42,617 bases of DNA from assembly GCA_900545245.1 (NCBI GenBank), contig UQYV01000030.1:1-42617 (forward strand), given 5' to 3'. Below the pieces are notes generated by a model. The model searched no databases. It was not told the DNA's origin and was given only the letters and a program-made list of their open reading frames with translations. The first letter of the stretch is position 1. Every line of letters begins with the position of its first letter. Of this stretch, positions 6,353 to 14,604 are shown in pieces. Position numbers and translations under genes: made by a program. The stretch comes from an uncultured Bacteroidales bacterium (GTDB taxonomy: Bacteria > Bacteroidota > Bacteroidia > Bacteroidales > UBA932).

Positions 6353-7558
6353 ATGAGTAAGTTGGAAGAACTGATAGAACAATACTGTCCGGATGGGGTG
6401 GAGTGGAAAACATTGGGAGATTATTTATCATATGAACAGCCAACATTATATCTCGTGGCAAGCACAAAATATGATGATAGTTATCCCACCCCTGTTCTCA
6501 CAGCAGGACAGTCATTTATATTGGGTTATACCAATGAGGAAAATGGGATTTTTCAAGCATCAAAAGAGGCTCCTGTCATAATATTTGATGATTTTACCAC
6601 TTCGTTTCATTGGGTGGATTTTCCTTTCAAGGTCAAATCATCTGCAATGAAGATGTTAAGGCCTACTGACGAAAAAAAAGCTCTATTTAGATACCTTTAC
6701 TATTGCATGAAGAACATTCCATATGTTCCGGGAGACCATACAAGACAGTGGATTGGAACCTACTCTCAATTTGAAATCCCCGTTCCGCCACCCCCTGTTC
6801 AGGAAGAGATTGTGAGGATATTGGATACTTTTACAGAACTGCAAGCAGAACTGCAAGCAGAACTGCAAGCAGAACTGCAAAAAAGAAAGCAACAATACAA
6901 CTATTATCTCGATAACTTGTTGAACTTTAATGATATAAATCGGGGGGGGCAAGCAGAAGTAAGATGGATGAAGATGAATGAAGTGTTTGAGATACGAAAT
7001 GGCTATACTCCGTCAAAGGCAAAAAAGGAGTTTTGGGAAGGAGGAACCATCCCGTGGTTCAGAATGGAGGATATTCGACAGAATGGACGTATTCTCTCGG
7101 ATTCGATACTACACATTACTCCCAAAGGGGTCAAGGGAAAGGGGTTATTCAAGGCCAATTCCTTTATACTTGCGACAACCGCAACCATCGGCGAACACGC
7201 TCTTATAATTGCTGATTCGCTTGCGAATCAGCGATTTACGAATCTTTCAATTCGTAAATCGCTTGAGAATGAGTTATCTGTAAAGTACGTGTACTATTAC
7301 TTTTTTGTTATTGATGAATGGTGCAAGGCAAATACAAATGTCTCCAATTTTGCTTCTGTTGATATGTCGAAGTTCTATAATCTTCTTATCCCAATCCCAT
7401 CAATATCCGAGCAGCAGCGCATCGTCTCCATCCTTGACCGCTTCGACACCCTCACCACCGACCTCACCCAGGGTCTCCCAGCCGAAATAGAAAAGAGAAA
7501 ACAGCAATACGAATACTACAGAGACAAACTCCTGACCTTCAAAAGAAAAGGAGCATAA
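6353..7558 (+). CDS. hsdS: type I restriction-modification system, specificity subunit HsdS
   Basis: HsdS chooses the bipartite DNA site for the whole type I complex. The chosen ATG gives 401 residues starting MSKLEELIEQYCPDGVEW, the usual family start; a TTG 15 bases earlier is less likely. Target recognition domain 1 covers about 20-160, the first conserved helix follows (EEIVRILDTFTELQ...KRKQQYNYYLDNLL), then domain 2 at about 205-350 and the second conserved helix (EQQRIVSILDRFDTL...KRKQQYEYYRDKLL). The first helix contains four LQAE repeats encoded by 12-bp direct repeats, and a run of eight G lies between the helix and domain 2. As sequenced the gene is intact. Losing one G gives a stop four codons later and gaining one gives a stop within about ten codons, leaving a half-subunit with domain 1 only. 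Confidence 0.92.
   Translation: MSKLEELIEQYCPDGVEWKTLGDYLSYEQPTLYLVASTKYDDSYPTPVLTAGQSFILGYTNEENGIFQASKEAPVIIFDDFTTSFHWVDFPFKVKSSAMKMLRPTDEKKALFRYLYYCMKNIPYVPGDHTRQWIGTYSQFEIPVPPPPVQEEIVRILDTFTELQAELQAELQAELQKRKQQYNYYLDNLLNFNDINRGGQAEVRWMKMNEVFEIRNGYTPSKAKKEFWEGGTIPWFRMEDIRQNGRILSDSILHITPKGVKGKGLFKANSFILATTATIGEHALIIADSLANQRFTNLSIRKSLENELSVKYVYYYFFVIDEWCKANTNVSNFASVDMSKFYNLLIPIPSISEQQRIVSILDRFDTLTTDLTQGLPAEIEKRKQQYEYYRDKLLTFKRKGA
6834..6881 (+). repeat. four 12-bp tandem repeats in hsdS central helix
   Basis: CAGAACTGCAAG is repeated at 6834, 6846 and 6858, with a fourth copy at 6870 differing in its last base. It encodes LQAE repeats in the central spacer helix. In EcoR124 a change in the number of a four-residue TAEL repeat at the equivalent place changes the spacer length of the recognised site; this array has the same unit size and position. 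Confidence 0.9.
6942..6949 (+). repeat. G8 homopolymer in hsdS, candidate phase-variation tract
   Basis: Eight consecutive G bases lie in frame (Arg-Gly-Gly) just after the first conserved helix. With G7 the frame reads GGC AAG CAG AAG TAA; with G9 it stops at TGA after MDEDE. Only G8 (or a change of three) gives full-length HsdS. Confidence 0.85.
7211..7262. repeat. two adjacent perfect palindromes inside hsdS domain 2
   Basis: GCTGATTCGC at 7211-7220 pairs with 7223-7232 around a 2-nt loop. A 13-bp arm at 7231-7243 pairs perfectly with 7250-7262 around a 6-nt loop. They encode ADSLANQRFTNLSIRKSL; LANQRFT is common in HsdS proteins, so this is not an obvious insertion. Confidence 0.7.
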
Positions 7559-7579
7559 CAAAACACAAGGAACATAATA

Positions 7580-10500
7580 ATGGCACAATACAATATCATA
7601 GCTGAAAGTCAGGAATACACTGTGGTCGCGGAGTATGACCACGTGGCGACTCCTGCCGAAAGCTTCCAGAGTGAGGCTGATTTGGAGAAAGAGTTCATTA
7701 GGCTCCTTGGGGAGCAGGGGTATGAATATCTCCCTATCCATACAGAGGCTGACCTCATCTCCAACCTTAGGACCCAGCTGGAAAAACTCAACCACTACCA
7801 CTTCACGGATAGTGAGTGGGAGCACTTTTTCAATGAGTGCATAGCCAACAAGAATGATGATATTGTAGCCAAGACACAGAAGATTCAGGATGACTATATC
7901 CAGGTCCTCAAAAGAGACACAGGTGAAAGCCGGAACATCAAACTCATCGACAAAGACAATATCCACAATAACTTTGTCCAGGTCATAAACCAGTATGTGG
8001 AAGAAGGAGGAAACTATGATACCAGATATGATGTATCAATTCTTGTCAATGGTCTCCCACTTGTGCATATTGAACTCAAAAGAAGAGGTGTCCAGCTCAA
8101 GGAGGCATTCAACCAGATAAACAGATACCAGAGGGACAGCTTCTGGGCAGGATGCGGATTGTATGAGTATGTGCAGATATTTGTCATTTCAAATGGAACA
8201 AATACCAAATACTACTCGAACACCACCCGTGCCAACCACCTCAAAGAACAGGAACCGGGAGGCCGGAACAAGTCAAAAAAGACCAGCAACTCATTCGAGT
8301 TTTCATCTTTCTGGGCAGACAGCAACAATAAGGTCATCACAGACCTTCTGGACTTCACCAAGACATTTTTCTCAAAGCACACCCTGCTGAACATCCTTAC
8401 CAAATACTGTGTCTTCACTAGTGAGAAGATGCTTATGGTGATGAGACCATACCAGATTGCAGCCACAGAAAGGATAATCCAGAGGATAAATGTTGCCAAC
8501 AACTACAAGTTTTATGGCAGCATCAAGGGTGGAGGATACGTCTGGCACACAACAGGTTCAGGCAAGACATTGACATCATTCAAGACAGCCCAGTTGGCGT
8601 CCAGGCTCCCTTACATAGACAAAGTCCTTTTCGTCGTGGACAGGAAAGACCTTGACTACCAGACCATGAAGGAGTATAACCGCTTTGAGGAAGGGGCTGC
8701 TGACGGAAACACTTCCACGGCAGTGCTTCAAAGACAATTGGAGAATAAGGATAAGAATGGCGGTTATCACGATTACCGAATTATTGTCACCACCATTCAG
8801 AAGCTCTCCATCTTTGTGCAGAAGAACAGGAACCATCCTGTATTTCAGCAGAGGGTGGCGATAATCTTTGATGAGTGCCACAGGAGCAACTTCGGGCAGA
8901 TGCACTCGGCCATCACCAAGAACTTCAAGAAATATAATCTGTTTGGCTTCACCGGCACACCGATCTTTGCACAGAATGCAGGGACTGGTGGGGATATGAG
9001 ACTGAAAACCACACAGCAGGCATTTGGGGACAAACTCCATACATACACAATAGTGGATGCCATCAATGATGAGAATGTCCTTCCTTTCAGGATTGACTAT
9101 GTAAACACCATCAAGGAGAAGACAGGCATTACGGACGAACAGATTTCAGCCATAGACAGGGAAAAGGCAATGGCTTCGCCGGAAAGAGTGTCGCAGGTGG
9201 TGAAATATATCCTTGACCATTTCGACCAGAAGACAAAGCGGAGTTCGTACTATTCTTTCCGTGTGCTGGATGATATTCATAAGGTGGCAAGTGCCAGAAA
9301 AGGTGCCAAGGTTTTTGAACACAAGACAGAGCAGAAATTGAGTGGCTTCAATGCTATGTTTGCAGTGGCTTCCATTCCTATGGCCAAGGCATACTACAAT
9401 GAGTTCAAAAGGCAGCAGGCTGATGTTCCGGAAGCACAGAGATTGAAGATAGCTACCATATATAGTTATGGCGCGAATGAGGAAGAGATTGACGGAATAC
9501 TCGCGGAAGAGAACCCTGAAAGCACCACTCAGCTTGACCAGCAGTCAAGGGACTTCCTTGAAGGAGCTATCCAGGACTATAATAAGATGTTCTCCACCAA
9601 TTATGACACTTCAAGCGACAAGTTCCAGAACTACTACAAGGATCTGTCACTCAGGATGAAGAACAGGCAGGTGGACCTGCTGATAGTAGTGAATATGTTC
9701 CTCACCGGCTTTGATGCGACTACGCTCAACACCCTGTTTGTGGATAAGAACTTGAAACAGCACGGCCTGATACAGGCATTTTCCAGAACAAACAGAATAC
9801 TGAACTCTGTCAAGACCTTTGGTAATATCGTATGTTTCAGGGATCTCCAGCAGGCTACTGATGATGCCATTGCTCTCTTTGGCGACAAGGATGCAAGCAG
9901 TATTGTGGTGTTGAAGGACTTCCTGTCTTATTATGACGGATACGACACGGAAAAGGGGAAGCACTGTTATGGTTATAAGGAACTTGTGGAGCAGCTTCAA
10001 GATGAGTTCCCTGAAGGACAAGCTATCTTGGGTGAAGATGCGGAGCGGAGGTTTGTGGCGTTGTTTGGAAGCCTTCTCAAATCCATCAACATACTTTCCA
10101 CCTTTGACCAGTTCGAGGGACAACAGATCATCACTGACAGACAGTTGCAGGACTACCAGAGCAACTATCTTGACCTTCAGGAAAAGTGGAGAAGACGCAG
10201 ACTCGGGGACAAAGAGAACATCAATGATGACCTGGTGTTTGAGACCGAGCTTATAAGACAGGTGGAGATAAACATTGACTATATTCTCCTTCTTGTCCAG
10301 AAATATCACGACAGCAACTGCACAAACAAGGAGATACTTGTGAATATCTCAAAGGCCATAGGTTCAAGCATCCAGCTCAGAAGTAAGAAAGAACTTATTG
10401 AAAACTTCATTGGAAGCGTGAATGCCGATACTGATGTAGAGAAAAGTTGGAAAGACTTTGTTCAGCAGCAGAAGGATGAAGATTTGAAAGAAATCATAGA

Positions 10501-10702
10501 CAGTGAGCATCTCAAACCGCAGGAGACAAGGGCATTCATCGACAACAGCTTCCGGGACGGGCAGGTGAGGACCACGGGAACAGACATTGACAAGATACTC
10601 CCGCCGATGTCTCGCTTTGGTGGTGGCGGTAACAGACAGGAGAAAAAGAAAACCGTCATCGAGAAACTGCAGACCTTCTTTGAGAGATACTTCGGGTTGT
10701 AG
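7580..10702 (+). CDS. hsdR: type I restriction-modification system, endonuclease/translocase subunit HsdR
   Basis: HsdR cuts unmodified DNA after ATP-driven translocation. The 1040-residue protein is normal in length. The N-terminal PD-(D/E)xK nuclease shows YDVSILVNG (Asp 151), HIELKRRG (Glu 165, Lys 167) and the QINRYQRDSFW motif (179-189). The superfamily 2 motor has Walker A TGSGKT at 325-330, DECH at 431-434, FTGTP at about 457-461 and QAFSRTNRIL near residue 730. The C-terminus (FGGGGNRQEKKKTVIEKLQTFFERYFGL) resembles the HsdM/HsdS-docking end. The ATG is 21 bases beyond the hsdS stop with AAGGA just before it, so hsdS and hsdR are probably one transcript. The gene ends five bases from the convergent EamA gene. 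All key residues are present, so restriction should be active. Confidence 0.95.
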   Translation: MAQYNIIAESQEYTVVAEYDHVATPAESFQSEADLEKEFIRLLGEQGYEYLPIHTEADLISNLRTQLEKLNHYHFTDSEWEHFFNECIANKNDDIVAKTQKIQDDYIQVLKRDTGESRNIKLIDKDNIHNNFVQVINQYVEEGGNYDTRYDVSILVNGLPLVHIELKRRGVQLKEAFNQINRYQRDSFWAGCGLYEYVQIFVISNGTNTKYYSNTTRANHLKEQEPGGRNKSKKTSNSFEFSSFWADSNNKVITDLLDFTKTFFSKHTLLNILTKYCVFTSEKMLMVMRPYQIAATERIIQRINVANNYKFYGSIKGGGYVWHTTGSGKTLTSFKTAQLASRLPYIDKVLFVVDRKDLDYQTMKEYNRFEEGAADGNTSTAVLQRQLENKDKNGGYHDYRIIVTTIQKLSIFVQKNRNHPVFQQRVAIIFDECHRSNFGQMHSAITKNFKKYNLFGFTGTPIFAQNAGTGGDMRLKTTQQAFGDKLHTYTIVDAINDENVLPFRIDYVNTIKEKTGITDEQISAIDREKAMASPERVSQVVKYILDHFDQKTKRSSYYSFRVLDDIHKVASARKGAKVFEHKTEQKLSGFNAMFAVASIPMAKAYYNEFKRQQADVPEAQRLKIATIYSYGANEEEIDGILAEENPESTTQLDQQSRDFLEGAIQDYNKMFSTNYDTSSDKFQNYYKDLSLRMKNRQVDLLIVVNMFLTGFDATTLNTLFVDKNLKQHGLIQAFSRTNRILNSVKTFGNIVCFRDLQQATDDAIALFGDKDASSIVVLKDFLSYYDGYDTEKGKHCYGYKELVEQLQDEFPEGQAILGEDAERRFVALFGSLLKSINILSTFDQFEGQQIITDRQLQDYQSNYLDLQEKWRRRRLGDKENINDDLVFETELIRQVEINIDYILLLVQKYHDSNCTNKEILVNISKAIGSSIQLRSKKELIENFIGSVNADTDVEKSWKDFVQQQKDEDLKEIIDSEHLKPQETRAFIDNSFRDGQVRTTGTDIDKILPPMSRFGGGGNRQEKKKTVIEKLQTFFERYFGL

Positions 10703-10707
10703 GTCCT

Positions 10708-11655
10708 CTACTTTTTCCTGCCCGGGCAGAGAATCATAAAACAGATGGCGAAGACGGAAAGTACGATGCCGATGGCTATGTTCCACGACATCTTTTCGCC
10801 GAAGACCAGGGTGCCAATCAGAATGGCTGTGAGGGGTTCGAATACTCCCATCACCGAGGCCTTGGTGGCTCCGATGATTTTGGTGGAGGCTGCAAGAGTG
10901 GCGGTGGAGATGACTGTCGGGATGACTGCCAGCAGAATGAGATTGAGCCACAACGAGCTGTGGGCGCAGATGGTGTTGAAATCGTTGAGAAGAGAAATCT
11001 TGCCGCTATGGTTGCCGACAAAAGCTATGCAACCGAAAACTATGCTTCCGGCGATGAGGGCATAGAAAGTCAAAACATCGTTTGAAAGCTCTTGGAGGCA
11101 CTTTTTTCTGTTAATCAGCACTATGAAAAAAGCGTACGACAGGGCAGACAAAAACGCCAGCACCATTCCTTCATAATGGACAGGCTGCGAAGAATCGTAG
11201 TTGCAGAGGAAAAGAATCGCAATGAAAGTCACCGCAATCGACACCCAAGTCTGCCAAGTGGGGAAGACCTTGAGGAAAACCATAATCAATGCGACCAGAG
11301 TCGGGTAGAGGAATATGATTGTTGTCGCGATTCCCGACGGGATATAATTGTAGGCGAGAAAAAGGAAGAGGCTGCTGCATGCGAAAAGCACTCCCAGCAT
11401 CGCCAGCCATCCCAATTGCTTGCGGCTCACCGCAAAAGACTTGTGTGTTGAGAGGATGACCAACCCGAGCACCAGCACCGCCACGGCATAACGCACGAAA
11501 AGCACCGTTTCCACTGAGACGCCTGCGCCAAGCACCGGCATCGCGAACAGAGGGTTCATCCCATAAGTGACCCCTGTGATGATTCCGGCCAGATAACCCC
11601 ATGCCCGGCCGCTTCCGCTTCCGTGGAAGGAAAGTGATATGGATTTTGCACTCAT
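10708..11655 (-). CDS. EamA/DMT-family membrane transporter
   Basis: This 315-residue protein has about ten hydrophobic segments in two homologous halves, the pattern of two EamA domains. The first half includes GYLAGIITGVTYGMNPLFAM and YIPSGIATTIIFLYPTLVAL; the second includes SLWLNLILLAVIPTVISTAT and IIGATKASVMGVFEPLTAIL, where the GxxxASVMGxxEPL motif is diagnostic of the DMT superfamily. These inner-membrane carriers usually export amino acids or other small metabolites; the substrate cannot be told from sequence. It is a single gene, convergent with hsdR. Its upstream region is occupied by a foldback element that begins 10 bases before the ATG, so its promoter may lie within or beyond that element. 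Confidence 0.88.
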   Translation of the reverse strand: MSAKSISLSFHGSGSGRAWGYLAGIITGVTYGMNPLFAMPVLGAGVSVETVLFVRYAVAVLVLGLVILSTHKSFAVSRKQLGWLAMLGVLFACSSLFLFLAYNYIPSGIATTIIFLYPTLVALIMVFLKVFPTWQTWVSIAVTFIAILFLCNYDSSQPVHYEGMVLAFLSALSYAFFIVLINRKKCLQELSNDVLTFYALIAGSIVFGCIAFVGNHSGKISLLNDFNTICAHSSLWLNLILLAVIPTVISTATLAASTKIIGATKASVMGVFEPLTAILIGTLVFGEKMSWNIAIGIVLSVFAICFMILCPGRKK

Positions 11656-11665
11656 AATCCTTTTA

Positions 11666-11822
11666 GTAAGCGTTAAAAAATAAGTTGAACTAAATTTGTA
11701 TCAGATTTATGAGGATAGATTTCTTTTGGAAGAAGGAGTGTACTGGATGTACACGACTGATGAGAAAATAAATATAGACCATAAAGATATGCAAATTGTT
11801 CAAGTTATTTTTTAACGATTAC
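11666..11822. mobile_element. MITE-like foldback element with 25-bp terminal inverted repeats
   Basis: Termini 11666-11690 and 11798-11822 are inverted repeats matching at 23 of 25 positions (outer part GTAAKCGTTAAAAAATAA). Similarity between the halves continues inward, and a perfect 6-bp hairpin (GTGTAC, 11738-11743 with 11749-11754) sits near the centre, so the 157-bp element is close to one long imperfect palindrome. TTA flanks both ends (11663-11665, 11823-11825), possibly a 3-bp target duplication. It has no coding capacity. A bidirectional regulatory region is the main alternative. Confidence 0.5.
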
Positions 11823-11976
11823 TTATTTTTCGGGCGGCAAAGGTATCAATAAAAGTTTGAAAAACATATTTTTTGGATAGTTGCAGCTTTTTTGGCAACT
11901 TTGCTGCAGATTCTTAATTGGAACAAAATGAAAAACGGAACTCTTGACGGGAAAATCCTGTGGAAAGATAGAGAAC

Positions 11977-11984
11977 TATATTTG
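11977..11984 (+). promoter_or_regulatory. -7 box before malQ
   Basis: TATATTTG fits the Bacteroidetes -7 consensus TAnnTTTG and lies 25 bases before the malQ ATG. No good -33 TTG at the right spacing was found. The rest of 11823-12009 is AT-rich with no gene seen. Confidence 0.45.
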
Positions 11985-12009
11985 TAAATAACTGATAACC
12001 ACAAACATA

Positions 12010-14451
12010 ATGAAAATATTTATTTCGATTGAATACAAAACACAGTGGGGTGAGTCCCTTGTGCTGTGTCTTGACGGGAAAGAAATACCGATGACTCCGG
12101 GCGATTTCGGAATCTGGACGGCAGAGGTCTCTAAGGTTTCGGCAGCTGCTCTCGGTCACTACAATTTCAAGCTTGTCCGTAATGACGGCAGTTTCAGGCA
12201 GGAGTGGAGACACCATTCCCTTCCGCTTGCAGGCGTCTCGGCGTCCACGACAGTAGTCATCCGCGACCGTTGGCAGGACGCTCCGGAGGATGCACCTTTC
12301 TATTCTTCGGCTTTCACAAAAGGCATCTTTTCTCGCGAAAATGTAGCCACATCGGAGGCTTCGGAAGCTAAGGCGAAAACCTCCGCGAAGACAAAACTCA
12401 TCACAGTGAATGTTCCGGTTGTCAGCCGCGACGAGGTTCTTTGCATCACCGGCGATGGAGAGGGGATGGACAATTGGCATAAACTTATCCCGTTGGATGA
12501 CAGCAATTTCCCTCAGTGGAAAATCGCTGTTCAGTCTGAGGACGGCTTTGAATACAAATTTGTCATCGCAGACCGTAAAACACTCGCAATCAAAGAATGG
12601 GAAGGCGGCGAAAACCGCTGCTGCCTCGCTTCAGACAATAAATTCACTGTTCTTTCCGACATCAGCCACCGTTTCGGACTCCGTCGTTGGAGAGGGGCCG
12701 GAACAGCGATTCCTGTTTTCTCTCTTCGCAGTGAGGACGATTTCGGCGTGGGAGAGTTTCTTGATTTGAAAAAAATGGTCGACTGGGCAGAAAAGACGGG
12801 GCAATGCATTCTCCAGCTCCTTCCGATTAACGACACCACGATGACCGGCACCTGGGAGGACTCATACCCCTACAAAGCCAACTCAACTTTCGCCCTCCAT
12901 CCTCAGTTTGTCAATCTCAAGGCTGCGGGAGTCGTGGAAAGCAAAGAGTACAAGGCCCTTCAGAAAGAGCTCAATTCTCTTTCTCAAGTGGACTACGAGA
13001 GGGTGAACAACGCGAAGACAAAACTGCTCCGGGAAGCATTTGCAAAGACATTCGCAAAACTCTCCAGGACCGCGGCTTACAAAGCTTTTGTCGCAGCCAA
13101 CAAAGAGTGGCTTGAGCCTTATGCCGTTTTCTGCTGCCTTAGGGACAGCTTCGGCACTGCCGAATTCGCAAAATGGAAGACTTATGCAAAATATTCCGCA
13201 TCAAAAGTGGAAAAATACTGCGCCGAGCATCGCGAAGATGTGGATTTCCACTGCTTCGTCCAGTTCCATCTCGATCGCCAGCTTTCAGAAGTTCGCGAAT
13301 ACGCACATTCCAAGGGTGTGATTCTCAAGGGTGACCTCCCAATCGGCATTTCCCGCACGAGCGTGGATGCGTGGCAGTATCCTCAGCTTTTCAATATGGA
13401 CGAGTCTGCGGGAGCACCGCCTGACGCATTCGCTGCCGACGGACAAAACTGGGGCCTCCCGACCTACAACTGGGATGAGATGGCAAAGGACGGTTTTGCC
13501 TGGTGGAAGGCAAGGCTCAGGAAGATGTCGGAATATTTCGACGCATTCAGAATCGACCACATCCTCGGATTTTTCCGTATATGGGAGATTCCTCTCAAGT
13601 ATAAGAGCGGCCTTCTGGGACATTTCTATCCTGCGCTCCCATACCCTGCGGAGGAACTGGCATTCTTAGGCTTCGATGTGGCTTCCGGGGCATTCGTGAC
13701 TGCTTCTGAGAACGACCCGACGGATGTTCTATTCGTTGAGGACCCGCTGATGAAGGGATATTGGCATCCACGCATCGGTGCGCAGAACACATCCACCTTC
13801 AGACATCTCGACCCTCATCGTCAGAGGGCGTTCAACCGTCTGCACGACGATTTCTTCTTCCACCGTCACAACGAGTTCTGGAGAGAGTCGGCAATGAGAA
13901 AACTTCCGTCCCTGCTTCACGCCACCGGTATGCTCGCCTGTGGGGAGGACCTCGGAATGATTCCGGACTGCGTGGCATCGGTTATGGACGAACTGAAGAT
14001 TCTTTCGCTTGAAATCCAAAGAATGCCGAAGAGTACGAGTGTAGAGTTCGCAGACCCGAAATACTACCCATACTTCTGCGTCTGCACAACTTCAACTCAC
14101 GATATGAACCCGATTCGGGCTTGGTGGGAAGAAGACCGGGAGGTTTCGTCGCGTTTCTATCACCAGCATTTCGGAGGCCAGGCTCCATATTTCTGTGAGC
14201 CGTGGCTTTGTGAGCAGATTGTTCGTGAACACCTCGATTCTCCTGCGATGCTGACTATTCTCCCTCTCCAGGACTGGCTCTCCATCGACGGTTCCCTCCG
14301 CTTTCAGGACCCGAACGCCGAGCGCATCAATGTCCCTGCCAACGGCCGCCACTACTGGCGCTACCGTATGCACCTCACTCTCGAATCCCTCCAAGCCCAC
14401 GCGGACTTCAACGGTGAGATTTCGTCTCTGATAAGCTCCTCCGGGAGATAA
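12010..14451 (+). CDS. malQ: 4-alpha-glucanotransferase with N-terminal CBM20-like domains (GH77)
   Basis: MalQ moves maltosyl and longer glucan segments between alpha-1,4-glucans in the cytoplasm and releases glucose; there is no signal peptide. The 813-residue protein begins with two starch-binding CBM20-like modules (about 1-100, with GDFGIWTAEV and YNFKLVRNDG; and about 130-230, with CITGDGEGMDNWHKLIPLDD and FEYKFVI), an arrangement shared with plant DPE2. The GH77 domain follows (FSLRSEDDFGVGEFLDL). Catalytic motifs are FRIDHILGFF (nucleophile Asp near 513), ACGEDLGMIP (acid/base Glu near 646) and STHDMNPIRAWW (third Asp near 698). The ATG at 12010 opens directly into the first module. 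It is monocistronic, about 4 kb before the Sus operon on the same strand, and would use maltodextrins brought in by the MFS carrier. Confidence 0.93.
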   Translation: MKIFISIEYKTQWGESLVLCLDGKEIPMTPGDFGIWTAEVSKVSAAALGHYNFKLVRNDGSFRQEWRHHSLPLAGVSASTTVVIRDRWQDAPEDAPFYSSAFTKGIFSRENVATSEASEAKAKTSAKTKLITVNVPVVSRDEVLCITGDGEGMDNWHKLIPLDDSNFPQWKIAVQSEDGFEYKFVIADRKTLAIKEWEGGENRCCLASDNKFTVLSDISHRFGLRRWRGAGTAIPVFSLRSEDDFGVGEFLDLKKMVDWAEKTGQCILQLLPINDTTMTGTWEDSYPYKANSTFALHPQFVNLKAAGVVESKEYKALQKELNSLSQVDYERVNNAKTKLLREAFAKTFAKLSRTAAYKAFVAANKEWLEPYAVFCCLRDSFGTAEFAKWKTYAKYSASKVEKYCAEHREDVDFHCFVQFHLDRQLSEVREYAHSKGVILKGDLPIGISRTSVDAWQYPQLFNMDESAGAPPDAFAADGQNWGLPTYNWDEMAKDGFAWWKARLRKMSEYFDAFRIDHILGFFRIWEIPLKYKSGLLGHFYPALPYPAEELAFLGFDVASGAFVTASENDPTDVLFVEDPLMKGYWHPRIGAQNTSTFRHLDPHRQRAFNRLHDDFFFHRHNEFWRESAMRKLPSLLHATGMLACGEDLGMIPDCVASVMDELKILSLEIQRMPKSTSVEFADPKYYPYFCVCTTSTHDMNPIRAWWEEDREVSSRFYHQHFGGQAPYFCEPWLCEQIVREHLDSPAMLTILPLQDWLSIDGSLRFQDPNAERINVPANGRHYWRYRMHLTLESLQAHADFNGEISSLISSSGR

Positions 14452-14500
14452 CTCTTAAAAATTTTTCGTGTCTACTTTTCGGAGTTGGTATACGCTCTAC

Positions 14501-14531
14501 TTGCGAAAAATCTCAAAAAGGTGTATATTTG
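14501..14531 (+). promoter_or_regulatory. candidate promoter embedded in repeat array 2
   Basis: TTG at 14501-14503 and TATATTTG at 14524-14531 are separated by 20 bp, as in Bacteroidetes promoters. The -7 box spans the end of the first repeat core and the variable part behind it, so a protein bound to the repeats would compete with polymerase. Confidence 0.5.
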
Positions 14532-14604
14532 TATAGTAAAAAATCTCAAAAAGGTGTATTATGCAGATGCTGAATATCTCCAAAAGGTGTAAGGTGTTAC
14601 TATG
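14506..14604. repeat. three 33-bp direct repeats abutting an ATPase gene (array 2)
   Basis: A 20-bp core, AAAAATCTCAAAAAGGTGTA, occurs identically at 14506-14525 and 14539-14558 and with three changes at 14572-14591; the spacing is exactly 33 bp. The 13 bases between cores are not conserved. The third unit ends on the ATG of the ATPase (14602-14604). The plus-strand frame can be read as an 11-residue repeat, KNLKKVYICIV then KNLKKVYYADA, ending in a stop at 14590-14592, with TTG at 14485 the only nearby start. The core differs from array 1 but the period and gene context are the same. Confidence 0.85.

Noticed and set aside
7211..7262. In-frame insertion of a palindromic element in hsdS
   Set aside because: The encoded LANQRFT stretch is common in HsdS proteins, so the segment looks native.
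14506..14604. 33-bp repeats as a CRISPR array
   Set aside because: Linkers are only 13 bp, there are three units, no cas genes are present and the last unit ends on a start codon.
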